From positions 557,967 to 621,966 of the forward strand of contig NW_006768800.1 in the NCBI RefSeq assembly GCF_000204055.1: 64,000 bases of DNA, read 5' to 3'. Origin of the DNA: Melampsora larici-populina 98AG31 (lineage: Eukaryota > Basidiomycota > Pucciniomycetes > Pucciniales > Melampsoraceae). The notes under the pieces are model-generated. The model did no database searches and was not told the DNA's origin. It saw only the letters and a list, made by a program, of their open reading frames with translations. Shown piece by piece: positions 44,678 through 56,285 of this stretch; the first letter of the stretch is position 1, and each line of letters opens with the position of its first letter. The position numbers and the translations under genes were made by a program.

Positions 44678-47600
44678 CATGAATGCCAGCATCACGTGCG
44701 ATACAACGGTGAGAATGATAAATCTTCTCTCTGATGGCCTTCTCAGCTTGAGCTCCAGTGAGACCATCACTAATAATGTAAATCATCTTCATGAGAACTC
44801 CAGAAACAAGAGAACAGGCATGATTGAGCTTACAGATATGCCATGTGATGACGCTGGACCTTCCGAAAGTATCCGTGAATTGTTAATAAGGGGCAGCTGA
44901 TACGAATCTCTTCAAAAAGTGCTCAGCAATCTTTGAACAATTTGCATTCCAAACTTCGCTTGCGATAATCTGATGAGTCACAAAAGTTAGATGAGATGAT
45001 AAGCGACACGATTGAAATAAGATCATAAGCTGAGGAGATTCAAATATGATGATGGGCAAATGACAAGAAAAGCAAACTCACGATGCTTGATAAATGACCA
45101 ATAGAGCTCAATTGGGTTGAGCTTGCAGTGAAACTTAGGAAGGAACAGGCAGATGTGACCTGCCTCCTCAAGAACCATTTGAAGTAATGGCTTTTCATTT
45201 GCGAAGTCCGACTGACAAGCAAGGATTTTTGAGGCACAGCAAGATGAACTGAAAGGCTGTGAGGTGTCAGGTTGTTGAGTGTCAAGTAATTCTTGATCGC
45301 GATTCTCTTTAGCTTCGTTCTGCAAACAAGCCTCGCGCCGGGCTGCATCACGACGAACACCGGACTCTCTACACGTTGCACACTGCATCACCAGTCCCGA
45401 GTTACTTTCGTGTTTAGATTTTTCGTTGTAAAAGTCCCACAAGCCACGTTCTTGGAGGACAATCTTCATGCCTTTTTGCTTACCAGCTTGATTAGGATCA
45501 GGATGAGTCATCGGAAATACCATACTCTGCGGTTTGCCTCGTAATTCAGGTGGGATTTGTGGATCGTCTGTTGGGATTATTGTGTCTCGAAGAAAGCCTT
45601 GTTTACCACCCATGGCCAAGTTCATCTTATTAACACGTAGTGCTGTAGGTCCATAGGCCTCGTGAGCAGATGAACAGTCGAATATGAACACCCCTGTGGC
45701 TCCAGGGTGTAGATATTCAAAGATTGGGATTGTTCGTGTTTTGACTTGATCAATAAGTTGAGCCATGTCCCACCAAGCATCGCCCTTTGAGCCTGGATAG
45801 ATCACCACAGCAGCATCAGAAAAAGGTGGAGGAGGATGAGGCGAATCAATCGAGATCGATGGATCTTTTAAAGATGTATGGAGCCGTCCTGTAGTTGGTA
45901 ATATGAAATCAGAGATGTGAATCAAGCGCCCGTTGCTCTTGCTGCGGAGTTCATTCACACCATCTTGGATCCAAGCTAGCCTGGGCCGTTCATTTGCATG
46001 GATGGTTGATTCATCATGGTATACAGTTCGCCAAAGGTTGGATCTTCAAGGACAAGGGGGTTGGCGACTTGAAGATTGGGATCGGAATATGTTCGGATAT
46101 TTTTCTTGAGTTGTTCATATTTCTCGAGAAAGACTTGTCTGGAAAGAACTACATCAGGTCTTTCATGACCATCATAATACAGTCCTTTACTGTATTCACG
46201 TGCCCGAAATCCCAAGTGAAAAAGCCATTGATACGTGGTGACCAGANNNNNNNNNNNNNNNNNNNNNNNNNNNNNNNNNNNNNNNNNNNNNNNNNNNNNN
46301 NNNNNNNNNNNNNNNNNNNNNNNNNNNNNNNNNNNNNNNNNNNNNNGATGGTCTTCTGATATCCAAATTTTGGGAGAACAATCGAGTTTGCATAGTCCTG
46401 TAGACCAAGAGGTAAGAGCTGGTTTGAATGAAGAAAGATTCAGTGTTTGTATCTCTGATTTAGTGAGAACTACATAGAAAGAGACTTACCTCGCCTGGCT
46501 TCTTAGATGATGCCCATGTGTAAAGCATATCAAAGACCCGTTGATCATCCAACATTGATTTTGGTCTTGATTCTAAACCAGTCCTTGAAAAAAGAAGCTC
46601 GTTATGGGTCATGAGATGAACTGCTTGCTTTTGTAACCTCTTTGCATGGCTTACACCAGTTCGAAAGTCGTGATGCTTGATTGAGGTTCGACGGGCTGAA
46701 GAATGTGCAGTGAAATATGAAGCAGTGACTGCAGGGGACTTTGCTCCTTCCAGAGTCAGTTCTAGACGACGTCTGTCGTACTCGTGAAGTTCGCCAATAA
46801 GGGTGGTGGGGTATTGAAATCCAGGATCTGTAACTTGCTTATACTTTTCAGACACATCAAGTAGAGCCTGATGCATAGCGTGATGTTGATCACGGGCTTT
46901 CTTGCTAATTTGATCCGGAAGTAACTTGTGAACCTTGACCAAGCCTCGATATTGTTCGACACAATGGTCAATCCAGGCGTCATAAGTTGAATCATCCTGG
47001 ATTGCATTGAAGCTGCTGGATAAGATTGGTGGTTGAGAAGTGGTGCTCTTATCAATTGATGAATTTGATTCGTATTCAGTATCTGATTCGGTTGCAGAAT
47101 TGGAATACTGAGTGCTTTCAGGATCCAGTGCGAGAGAGGGAGATTCCCCGCCTTGGCCAAGCCAATTAGCCATAAACATGTTATTTTTACCAATAGCCTT
47201 GTCTCTTGCAAGCTTGTAGTTATGCTTAGTTGACCGTGGAAGTGGACGTGGTTTAAGTTTTTTTGTAATTGGGTCCATCATTGGTCGTTTATAGTGTTTG
47301 AGGTTGTGACCGGAATGGTGTTGACGTTTCCCAAGTGTTGGCTTTGAAGGGCAAGGTTGGAGAAAAACCGGATATAACACACTCTGTATAAGCACTTGAT
47401 CACATGCATCGTCATCGTCAGAGTCTCCAATGCCACCAACAATAAATTGTGTAATATCAGAAGGTTCTAATTCATCGTCTTCATCTTCATAAGTATGATG
47501 TATCTGAACCCAGTGTGTCTCAGCTTGATTTTCAGGTGGAATTAGAGGTAGTGGATTCTCAAAAGGTTCCAAGGGGTCATCTTTGTCTTCTTGAGTAAGG

Positions 47601-47746
47601 TCTATTTGAAGTTGATGTTGTTTAGCTTGATTTTTGGGTAATATTGGAGGTGATATTGGAGGTGATGCTTTGGAGTCCTCTTCTGCCTTGCGCTGGAGTT
47701 TCCATTGACGTTTTTGGGCTCGGGAAGCACGATTAGCCATAATCAA
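44678..47746 (-). pseudogene. LNPIE-type DDE transposase (copy 2), frameshifted and with a sequence gap
   Basis: Same family and layout as the gene at 17122-19509. Exon 1 (47746 to about 46490) has a basic start (ASRAQKRQWKLQRK) and long acidic and serine-rich parts, ending FDMLYTWASSKKPGE before a GTAAGT. Exon 2 crosses 100 unknown bases. Catalytic motifs: YHDESTIHANERP near 46020 (D1), FIFDCSSAHEAYG (D2) and LPKFHCKLNPIELYW (E). The CATC...CC cysteine group is kept. After a GTGAGT intron near 45085 the C-terminal part reads RKVQRHHMAYL, then GLTGAQAEKAIREKIYHSH and ends at 44678. A one-base frameshift separates PTFGE from VYHDES, and a stop lies in the last exon. Inactive. Confidence 0.78.
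46247..46346. other. Assembly gap of 100 N
   Basis: Exactly 100 unknown bases, a usual placeholder for a scaffold gap of unknown size. It falls inside the second LNPIE-type transposase gene, so that gene's exon 2 cannot be fully judged. Confidence 0.95.
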
Positions 47747-49620
47747 AATGAATTTTTCAATTATTAGAGACTAACAGAGGTGAAAACTGGGAAAATTGTG
47801 AGACCTTGGTCCCTGTTGGGGACAAAACGGCCCCAAAAAGGCTGGGAAAAATATGTGAATATTTGGGACAGGGCCGGGGCCGGGGCCGGGTCCGGGGTCA
47901 GTGTGTGGTTGAGCTTCAACTTTACCAACTGTACCGAATTGGTATCTGCAAAAGTAATGGACTTCTACCGAGCCGCAGGCCACACCACCACTCCCAAAAT
48001 TCAAAGTCCAACTACATTTCACTTTTTCTGCTCTTGATCCGCATATGTACCCACACCAAATTTCTCATTCTTACTCTCAACTTGCATACCTATTGCATCT
48101 TGGTAATACTCATCAGCTTTAGGAAGTCTGCCTGTTTTCAAATCGTTTGTTTTCATTTTTATTCAGATTGATTGTTTTATAATCGATTGTTTTCAAATCT
48201 TTTTGTTTTTAAAATCAATTGTTCCCAAATTGATCATTCTTCAAATGATCATTTTTTGGATTGATTGTTATGAAAATGATACTTTTCAAACAGTTTGTTC
48301 TCAAATTGGGGTGTCAACCCATCTTGAGCAATGACCAAAAGTCAAAACTTGATTGTTCATGATTTGCAGTTTTTTTTACAGAATGCACAATAGTGGGACA
48401 CAGTCATTTCTGTACAGTATCTACTGTACAGAATAGCACTTACCAAAACAATAGTGGATTTCCACATTTCTGTACCTAATTCAATACCCAAACCGCTACG
48501 CTACACTATGAATTTTGGACATTCTTCATAGTGGTGCGCAGCCTGCGCTATGAGCCTGCGCACTCATGGCTGCGCTATCTGGTCAAAAAAAATCTTGCAC
48601 AATGGCGGAGCGGTCTATATCACTATATCTGCACTATATAGCGCGCTATAAACGGTGTCGCTATGGGACCCTATATTGCGCGCTATGTGAGTGAAAAGAA
48701 CAAGGAAAAATATTTTAAATAGGTATCTACGACAGGTTGTTGTAGAGATCAAGTAGGAAATAAAAACAAAGACATTCAACTCTGGTAAGTTTAATGAACA
48801 AGAGTGACAATAAACCAATCACTGTTACTATCTTGTTAATATCAAATGTGATGGTTGTCCTTGAATTGAGATAAAAATCTTGAAGTGTTTCTGTTGCCAA
48901 AACTTGCCAGGTATCATACCAGCTCAAAACTTGAAGTAGGACTGATGTATTCATATTGATCATCACCAATAAAATATCAGCAAGTGGCTCAATCATAGAT
49001 GGTTCATCAAGTTCAAATCCTAATTCTAAACTTGAAAGTTGAATCGATTATCTCCTTTGATATCTCAGCTAAATAACTTAAACTTAGTATCCTCAATGAA
49101 TCCTTCAATTCAATCACATTCAAAATGCTATGAGACTTTTGGATTTCTTCATCAGAAGCCCCTGTTTCACTCAAAGAGTTTTAAAAGTAATTGGTTCGAT
49201 GGAATTATCATCAGCAATCATATAACCCATACATTTTTCATCTTCATCTTCACCGCTATAAGACCAAGGTTGGAATAATTCTGTCATTGTTTCAATTCTA
49301 GTTCCAAGAAAAAACGTGAAATCAGAAATTCAATAGTTTCATTGACAGTTTGTAAAACTTCTAATGAAGATCAATTCTTGTTAATTGAATCTGTAATCGT
49401 TTTACATATCATTACACTACATATTACTATTTTGAACAGTTCTAAGATCTTTTGTTGTAGATACCGAATCATCTTCTGATCTACCACGTAATTCTAGTTG
49501 ACTCTGATCTTGATTCTGATTTGATTGATTGTTTATTGTAAGTTACAGATGCCTAATTTACTGTACTGTGAAATCTGTACTGAAAAATTTACTGAAAAAT
49601 TTACTGAACGATAGCGGATT
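47747..49620. other. Non-coding region with palindromes and GCGCTAT words
   Basis: No gene. At 47865-47905 there is a GGGGCC-type repeat. At 48408-48433 TTCTGTACAGTA is followed after TC by its exact reverse complement. At 48484-48690 at least four GCGCTAT or GCGCTATA words occur within 200 bp. At 49578-49606 a TTTACTGAAAAA unit is repeated. These could be subterminal signals of undetected DNA elements. Confidence 0.5.
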
Positions 49621-50480
49621 TGTAGTGATATGAACAAGTATCATGACAGTTAGGTTTAGAGATGAGAGTACATAAACCTCCCCTCTCTCAGCCTTCAAGC
49701 AGAATCCCCCAAGCTTTTATTACACAATGCTTTTAAAGATCCACTTTGAGGTTATACTTAAGTATATAATCAAAAGTCTTATAAATATAAGACTAGTTAT
49801 TTACTTCTGTCACTTCAAAGAGTTTCCCGACTAGAGTTAGTAATATCACTTCTTTATGGCCCCTCTGCTTCCCCCAAGTAAAGACATTATAAGTTGTTGA
49901 CTTTAAGAACAACCTCAGGCTAGTGTCCTTGAGAAGAACGCAGGTTGGTGACTGTAAGAACAACCCCAAGTTGGTCAATTTAAGAACAAACAAAGTATTG
50001 ACCTATATAACACTCTTCAACCTGTCAAACTTGAAGGTTGAAGACAAGGGTGCCACTATACTATACTGGTATGAGTATAGCTGGGTATAGTATAGTTTGA
50101 ATTGTACTATACTATACTCAGGTTGGAACTGTACTTTCTTCAACTATACTCAGTATAATATCAATTGATCAACTATACATGGACAAGGGTTACACAAGTT
50201 TTCCATCAGCATGTTTAACTATACTGCACAGTATAGCATAGTATAGTATAGATGAGTATAGTTGTACTATACTATACCAAGTATTGTTCAATTACAGTAG
50301 AGTTGAACTATACTATACCAAGTATAGTCTCAGTATAGTAAGTATAGTATAGTATAGTGGCAGCCTTGTTGAAGGGAAGCCTTGGATCCAGCTTCCATTG
50401 ATGATAACGTTTGATAATTATACTTAAAATATCCTTTCAAAGATTCATCTAGCTGTAGTCTGTCTAGATTTATCCAAACA
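49621..50480 (-). repeat. Solo-like LTR (inverted relative to 43689-44217), with nested MITE
   Basis: On the minus strand it starts TGTTTGGATAAATC at 50480 and ends TATCACTACA at 49621. Without the nested element at 50044-50367 and one 8-bp duplication it is about 528 bp, the same as the LTR at 43689-44217 and alignable throughout. No retroelement interior is linked to either copy. Together the two LTRs bracket the second LNPIE-type transposase, but flanking bases do not match, so they are probably independent insertions. Confidence 0.7.
50044..50367. mobile_element. 324-bp hAT-like MITE built of ACTATACTATA words
   Basis: Ends read CAAGGGTGCCACTATACTAT (left) and AAGGCTGCCACTATACTATA (right, reverse complement). 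GTTGAAGA precedes and GTTGAAGG follows, an 8-bp duplication with one mismatch. Eight-base duplications and CAAGG-type tips are typical of hAT elements. The interior is dominated by ACTATACTATAC and its complement. The LTR around it is continuous when the element and one duplication copy are removed. Confidence 0.75.
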
Positions 50481-50572
50481 GATATACTGCTAGTTCTTTT
50501 TTTAGTTATTTCCCTTTCTTCAGAAGTGAAATTCATTACAAACCTTACCTCTTGCCCATTTAGTGAGTTAAT

Positions 50573-50872
50573 CACCATGTAAATATCCGTGTGGCACGTT
50601 GACGTGCACACACGGAGAGTTTTGAAATAAAACTCCAAGTCTTTTGTTCGAATTTAGACTGAGATTGTTGTTGAGCACCCTTTGTGCTCTGTGATCTGTT
50701 CAAAGGATTTGCAGAATCCTTTGTTGTCAGCAGCGGTCAACTGACTTTCAACCGCCCAGGTGATAGGGGGAAGATGTGCTTGTTGTGGCACCTCTTTGAT
50801 GGGTCGTTACAGGGTTTAAGGAAAGTCTTTCGTGTGTGCATGTCGACGTGCTACAAGGATATTTACATGGTG
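50573..50872. mobile_element. 300-bp MITE, CACCATGT ends, TSD AAT (second copy)
   Basis: The same family as 730-1030, in the same orientation. Inverted ends begin CACCATGTAAATATCC on both sides and go on through GCACGT-GAC-TGCACACAC. AAT flanks both ends (50570-50572, 50873-50875). Internal similarity includes GGAGAGTTTTGA, TTTAGACTGAGAT and GAGCACCCTTTGTG. Confidence 0.88.
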
Positions 50873-53800
50873 AATGTACTCTAAAAGATCACCATACCCT
50901 CACCATATTTATGCATTTTATTTCTTATTTACTAATTCTTTTTGCCCTCTGATTTATTTGATTTAGTCCAATATTATAATTAATTATTACCAAAATATCT
51001 ACTTCATTCACAAGACCATAAGCTAAGTGCCTTATGAAATGTGTGATAAGGACTTATTGTGTGGGGGAGGGGGCAATAGGCTGTGGGTCTCCCAGCTGGT
51101 GATGCTCTCTCCTATGTAATATTGGGACAAATTGTCTGGTGCCTGTGGAGAGCCACCTGGTTAGGGGCTGAGATTTTGTGGTCACTTTTTGGATACTTCC
51201 CCCTAATAGCTTTATGTCAGTCAACATATCCCTTTTAGATTTCAATAGCTCATTGTATTGTTTCAATTTCAAACACCTGGTTTGTCACCAACATCATTAG
51301 CTTTGCTTCACTATATCAAAGCTTGTCAGTATATCAAGATCCATTGCAAATGTCATATCACAAACAATTTCTTAACACCTCCTTTTCATGATTTTTTATC
51401 AATTACTTCATCTTGTTGTGTGGTTTTGTGATCTGCCACATGTATTTGGTGTTATTCATATCACCTTCAGTATACTTGCACAGATGTGCTTGACAAGCCT
51501 TATGTTCCCAACAACCAAGCCGTACTACATGCATAGCCCCCAGCTAGTATTCAATGGCAGGCTAGAGACTATCACAACTTCAACGGGATTTCAAAATGAT
51601 TTCAAAATGACTTCAACGTAATATAACTGTGGGAGTAATTTGCCTGACATACCACAAAAGCTCCAATGGCATCATATGACATCATAAGTCTGTACACGCC
51701 TGCTCCTGTATTCACAGATGAAGAATATATAGTCTACTAACCTTTATCATGTAAATTGAATGAGTTATTCATGGTTTTTGAAAAAAATCATCCATAAAAA
51801 TTACTATCTTTGCACTACTTAAGACTTGGGTCTTATATTGTCAATCTTCATCAATATACATATATATGAAATTTGATATTCCTTTCTGCAATATGCTTCT
51901 CTACATTTTTGTCCTTTTGGTTTCAAACTTTTCAGCCAAACATGATGGAGTTCCTTTATTCAATTTTTGGATATCACCTCTTTAAGCTTAGTTTTATTCA
52001 AATTGACTATATTGCATCAAAAAACCAAAGACTAGGGTGATGAGGAGGATAAAGGATTTTGGGGAAGGTATCATACTGACACAAAATAGGTGGGAGGCAG
52101 GAAACAAAGATATAGAAGAGGTTGTGATATAGAAAGGTGAGAAATAGAAAAAAAACATAAATGAATAAAAATGTCTGATACCAACCTCTTCTTGAAAAAC
52201 ACCCTATCTCTCCAACAACTCTGCTGCCAGGAACACCATCATTCCTTCCATCAACATCTTTCATCTGATTAGTTTCTTTACTGGTTTGATTTTGATCTCC
52301 AGTTGAGTCATTCAAACCATCTTTTTCTCTACCACTGTCATTTTCCTTTTTTCCTTACTCTTATCTTCATTTTCTTTGCTTTCATTTAACGTTTTGCATG
52401 ATGATTTATCTTTCTTTTTTGTATAATTATGAGTTTCACTTTACAGAGTATTATAGTTTTGAACTAAGAGGATAAAGATATATATATCAAAGAAAATTTA
52501 AAAAAAACAATATCAGTCTTTGTCTTTGTCCTGCTAGACAAGAGGTGGTTTGAAGGATGTGAAATCATGTAAAGAGTAAGAATTGATTATTCTTAATTAC
52601 AATTCATTCTGGGAACTTTTGTCAGTGCCTGGTGCCAAACCCTTTACTTACCCTAACTTAAGTCAGTCCTTCTCAAACAACAGGCATCCTCCGGAAACTG
52701 CAGAGGAGGAACTTACAGCTTATCACATCTCTTTGTGTGGTACCAATGATTTTTTTTCACACTTTTCACACTGGATCTGCACTACAGCATTTCAATCAAC
52801 AACTCACAAATTCTGAGTACACTGTCCTTTCCTGATGCATCTTGTACATGATTACTTCTAATAAAGGAAAGAGCAAGTTTTAGAAAAAAGTGCCACAGTG
52901 AAGCCCTCCTTGACACAAAACCTAAGAATCCCCATATGGTTAAGTGAGGCATGGGGTTACAAGCTAAGCAGTCCCATGGGGGCTCCCCGGACAAGTAGGA
53001 TGTGCAGTCAATGTGGGTACATTCACTACTTTGATTTGTTCAGTGGTCTCCGCTGAATCCAGTCATCACAAATAGATTTCACCATTGTGACTAACTGTCA
53101 ATGTTCCACACCACATTGGTCAAGCAAGTGTTGGGTATTGTGCTTGCTTTCCACTTTGGGCAATGTGATCATAACAGTCAATGTTTCATGGTATGACTAT
53201 GATGTGCTACCTACCAAAAGGTTGTTCATTGTGACTGGCAAACTTTTGTACATATGTAAGGTGCAAAACAACACAAAGATTTTACGACCATGGGTATGTT
53301 ATAAGGTGTGGTAAGTTCACAAAGCGGCTGGCTGCCCAGGGTGTAGTACCTCAATATCTACAAGCCTTGACAAGATGATATTTCCTTGAGGTGACAGTGA
53401 AGAGTCTCATGTTTTGAAGCCACATTCAGAGGACTGTGGAAGTGTACTCTCTGACAAAATTAGCAGAGACCCTATAGGTTGGCATAAAGAAATAGAGACT
53501 TGTCCATAAAGAGACTGTAATCACAGAGGTCTCAGTAATTCAAAATCTGAAATTTTGATTTTTTTTAGTTTTTTCCATTTGGCAACATAGCGCCTTCTAG
53601 GACAGCTATAGTAATCTTGAGGAGAGCAAAAGATTATGAAAACATGGCCCTACAAATTTCACAGAGGCATGATGGAAGGGTTTTTTGTCTGAGAGGGCAA
53701 CTTAAGGGAGGCTGGAGATAGCCCCAGCCAAATTGGATTTGTTATCAAGCCAATATCTTTGATAAGTTGAAAGCCCCCTCTGCAAGATGCATGGGACAGC

Positions 53801-54104
53801 TATGTGGTTGGTGGGTCCTGTGTTAAGCTAGCTATTTACTGGGCTCAACATGCCTTCTGTTCACACTACCTCAAAAGTAATATTTTCTGTCCAGAAAAAA
53901 ACAGTACAGGCATGCTTTACTGTAGAAAACTCTCACCATCACAAAAAAATGGCAAAGATGAGCAGAAAGGTGCCTTGGCTTTCTACTTGATCATTTGTGC
54001 TCCTCTGATTTTTTTGTATCTTTCAGTGAAACAACTCTTTGTTGTACTAAAAAAACATATTTTCAGGCTCCAGAGTGTGACCTGTAAGAACCATGGAGGG
54101 GGCG
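50873..54104. other. 3.2 kb without a supported gene
   Basis: Several frames of 60-100 codons occur on both strands, but none has an ATG-led domain, splice support or recognisable motif. The sequence is AT-rich. It ends at the LTR starting 54105. Confidence 0.4.
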
Positions 54105-55444
54105 TGTCATAAACTTCAATTTTTCCCAAAACCATCAGATCATAGGGTCTTTGTCAGGGTGGCAACAACTATTACGTACGTGAAGGTCTAGTCTAACAAC
54201 TCGTACGAGTTTCCTGACTAAGGTATTCCGCTGGGTACGGGGAATACAGTTTAATCTGACGATAGGAATAAGTAAGTGAAGAGTTGCTCTTGGTGTCGTT
54301 TTAGAGGACTAATAGAATGCGGGCTCACTGTAGGTTTACAGATGATAGCTGGTCGAAGCCTGAGCCGTAATCTTCTCTCAAAACTGAAAGTTTGAGAGTA
54401 GCCTGAGATAGAATTGTCAGGGATCTTGCCAACTAGTGAGTTGCAAGACCTGGGTCCTTGACCAGGGGAAGATAGGAAAATTACTAACAAGTAAGTTATG
54501 CGAACGTAGTAACTTTCGATAGAATGGGGAGATCAAGGGTATAATATTTGACGCTGATTTAATCTACTTTTAACAATAAGCTATTAAGATTATTCTTTGA
54601 GAATTTCTTACGAGCTAATTAGTTGAAAGTACTAAGGAGTTTTGTCCTTGAGAAGTGTTCTTCTCTAACAAAAATGGTTATATGCTAAAAATCAGGTGAG
54701 GTTCATTCCCTTTTCGAATATTAGCCCAGTATTTATATCTTTCTCTTCTCATCCACAAGCCTGCGGTTGATAGAAGAAAAAGGATTCTATTTACTAGTTC
54801 CGCATTACTCCGGACAGGATCATTATCCTTTGTTGCGTAATTTCAACTGAGATATGGTTCACTACGTCAATGGATTACATAGTCCTTGCGCATGAGCATA
54901 TAGTTCTCAGGATCTATTCCTTGGCGTTATGATTGTTCTAAGCATAGTTAGTAGTAGGTTCGTTAGCTTGTGAGTAAGTTTTGTTTTACTCTTCCTTCTC
55001 TTATTCTTTCTCAATACGTATTACGGATTTCCTGATATTAACTTCCTTGGCTCGTCTTGTTGCTAAGGTGTCTTCTCCAACCTAGTCTCCTTCTTGGGGT
55101 ACTAGGTAAGGTTATCTGTTCTTTTCGATTTCTCTTCCCTGAGAGTATTCTTCTCTCAAAGGTACGTTTCCGAGACTTTTGATACTAAGTCAATAAGGTG
55201 AGGGTTTCTTGGCTACATTACTTGTTCTGTTCGTTTTATGTGTTTTGGTTTTATTAGCGCTCAGCATTTCTGGCGGGTTTTGTGATCTTTGAAACTAGAT
55301 CAATAAGTTGTATATATATTTTTTTAATTTAATTGGTATCTGTTATATTGTTATTAGGCCATATTTAGTTCTTTATGTTATTTTATTATTTACTTATATT
55401 TGTGGCTCTTCTGGTTCTTACGCGTAAGAGCTCGAGAGCTGACA
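54105..55444 (-). repeat. Gypsy 3' LTR (1340 bp)
   Basis: The LTR runs TGTCA...TGACA. Read on the minus strand it starts at 55444 directly behind a purine-rich tract (TTGAGGTTGGGGAA), the expected polypurine primer next to a 3' LTR. It follows the end of the integrase/chromodomain frame at 55494. The matching 5' LTR is not in the window, so the exact outer end is inferred from the TG/CA rule. Confidence 0.7.
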
Positions 55445-55493
55445 TTCCCCAACCTCAAGGGTGGAATTCAAATGACGCCCCCCAACCTCAGGA

Positions 55494-56285
55494 TCAAGTC
55501 TTATTGTCTCTTTTCTCGACTCTAAATTTCCTCAGGAGCTTGTCTCCCTCTGGTATGTCTTTAGCTTCCAACCATTTATCTTCATCTGCGTCTTTTCCTT
55601 TGAACCGCGCTAGGTAGAGCCTGGTGCTTTTCCCATTAATCCTCACGATCTTATCACTAATAATCTTTTTTATGACCCCTATAGGTTCCTCTTCCATGGG
55701 TGGATCTATTCTTTGGGTCTCTACCCTGTTCGGGAATTTATCCTCGTCCGACTTCTCGTATTTCTTCAAGAGGGATACCGGAAACGTGGGGTGTTTCCTT
55801 GACACTTGTCCTGTCAGAATAACCTCAACTGCGTTAGGCCCGTGAAAAGCTTTGATGACGTATGGGCCTATGAAAGAGTCTTTCATCTTTCGTGGTCCTT
55901 GTAAATTCGTGAAATTAACTGTTGATATTAATACTAGGTCGCCTATCTGAAACTTAGGCTCTTTATGGGTCTTGTCCCATCTTTGTTTGTTATATTCTTT
56001 GGCTGCCGTTATGCAATTTCCTGCATGTGTTCTTGCTTTTTCTAGCATCTTATGGAAGTCTATAGCTGTTGGGTGAAAAATCGCTTCTTTAGGTTTAAGC
56101 ATTTTAACAGGGGTTCTGATATTGAATCCTCTTTCCACTTCAAACGGTGTTTTTCCTGTGGTACTATGTGTACTCGTATCATCATTCAAGTTAAAGGAAA
56201 ACCGTGTTCGCCGGCAAAACTGGACAAAACTCCCAATCAGTACTTTCAATTTGGCGGTTTACGTCTCCTTTGAGTAAAATCCCTG
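55494..56285 (-). pseudogene. Ty3/Gypsy integrase C-terminus plus chromodomain
   Basis: The minus-strand frame holds STHSTTGKTPFEVERGFN (after the integrase catalytic core), a helical stretch, and a GPF/Y-type module (NLQGPRKMKDSFIGPYVI, HPTFPVSLLKKY). It ends with a chromodomain-like end (IGVIKKIISDKIVRINGKST...YLARFKG...DKWLEAKDI). The chromodomain would guide integration to heterochromatin. Upstream, DWEFCPVLPA is in another frame, so one base is lost or gained near 56220. Nothing of the integrase core lies beyond about 56285. It overlaps in homology with the end of 60205-63057, so the two are more likely separate truncated copies than halves of one. Confidence 0.75.

Noticed and set aside
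44679..44900. 73-codon plus-strand frame
   Set aside because: The opposite strand encodes the C-terminus of the LNPIE transposase (AEKAIREKIYHSH), so this is a shadow.
49555..49620. CACTACA at the LTR end as a CACTA element terminus
   Set aside because: The bases belong to the conserved LTR end (TATCACTACA), and no matching inverted end was found.
43689..50480. The inverted LTR pair as terminal repeats of the second LNPIE transposon
   Set aside because: They start TG and end CA, are LTR-like, and flanking bases do not match.
52007..52994. Minus-strand frames of 70-102 codons
   Set aside because: No motif, no splice support; AT-rich sequence gives such frames by chance.
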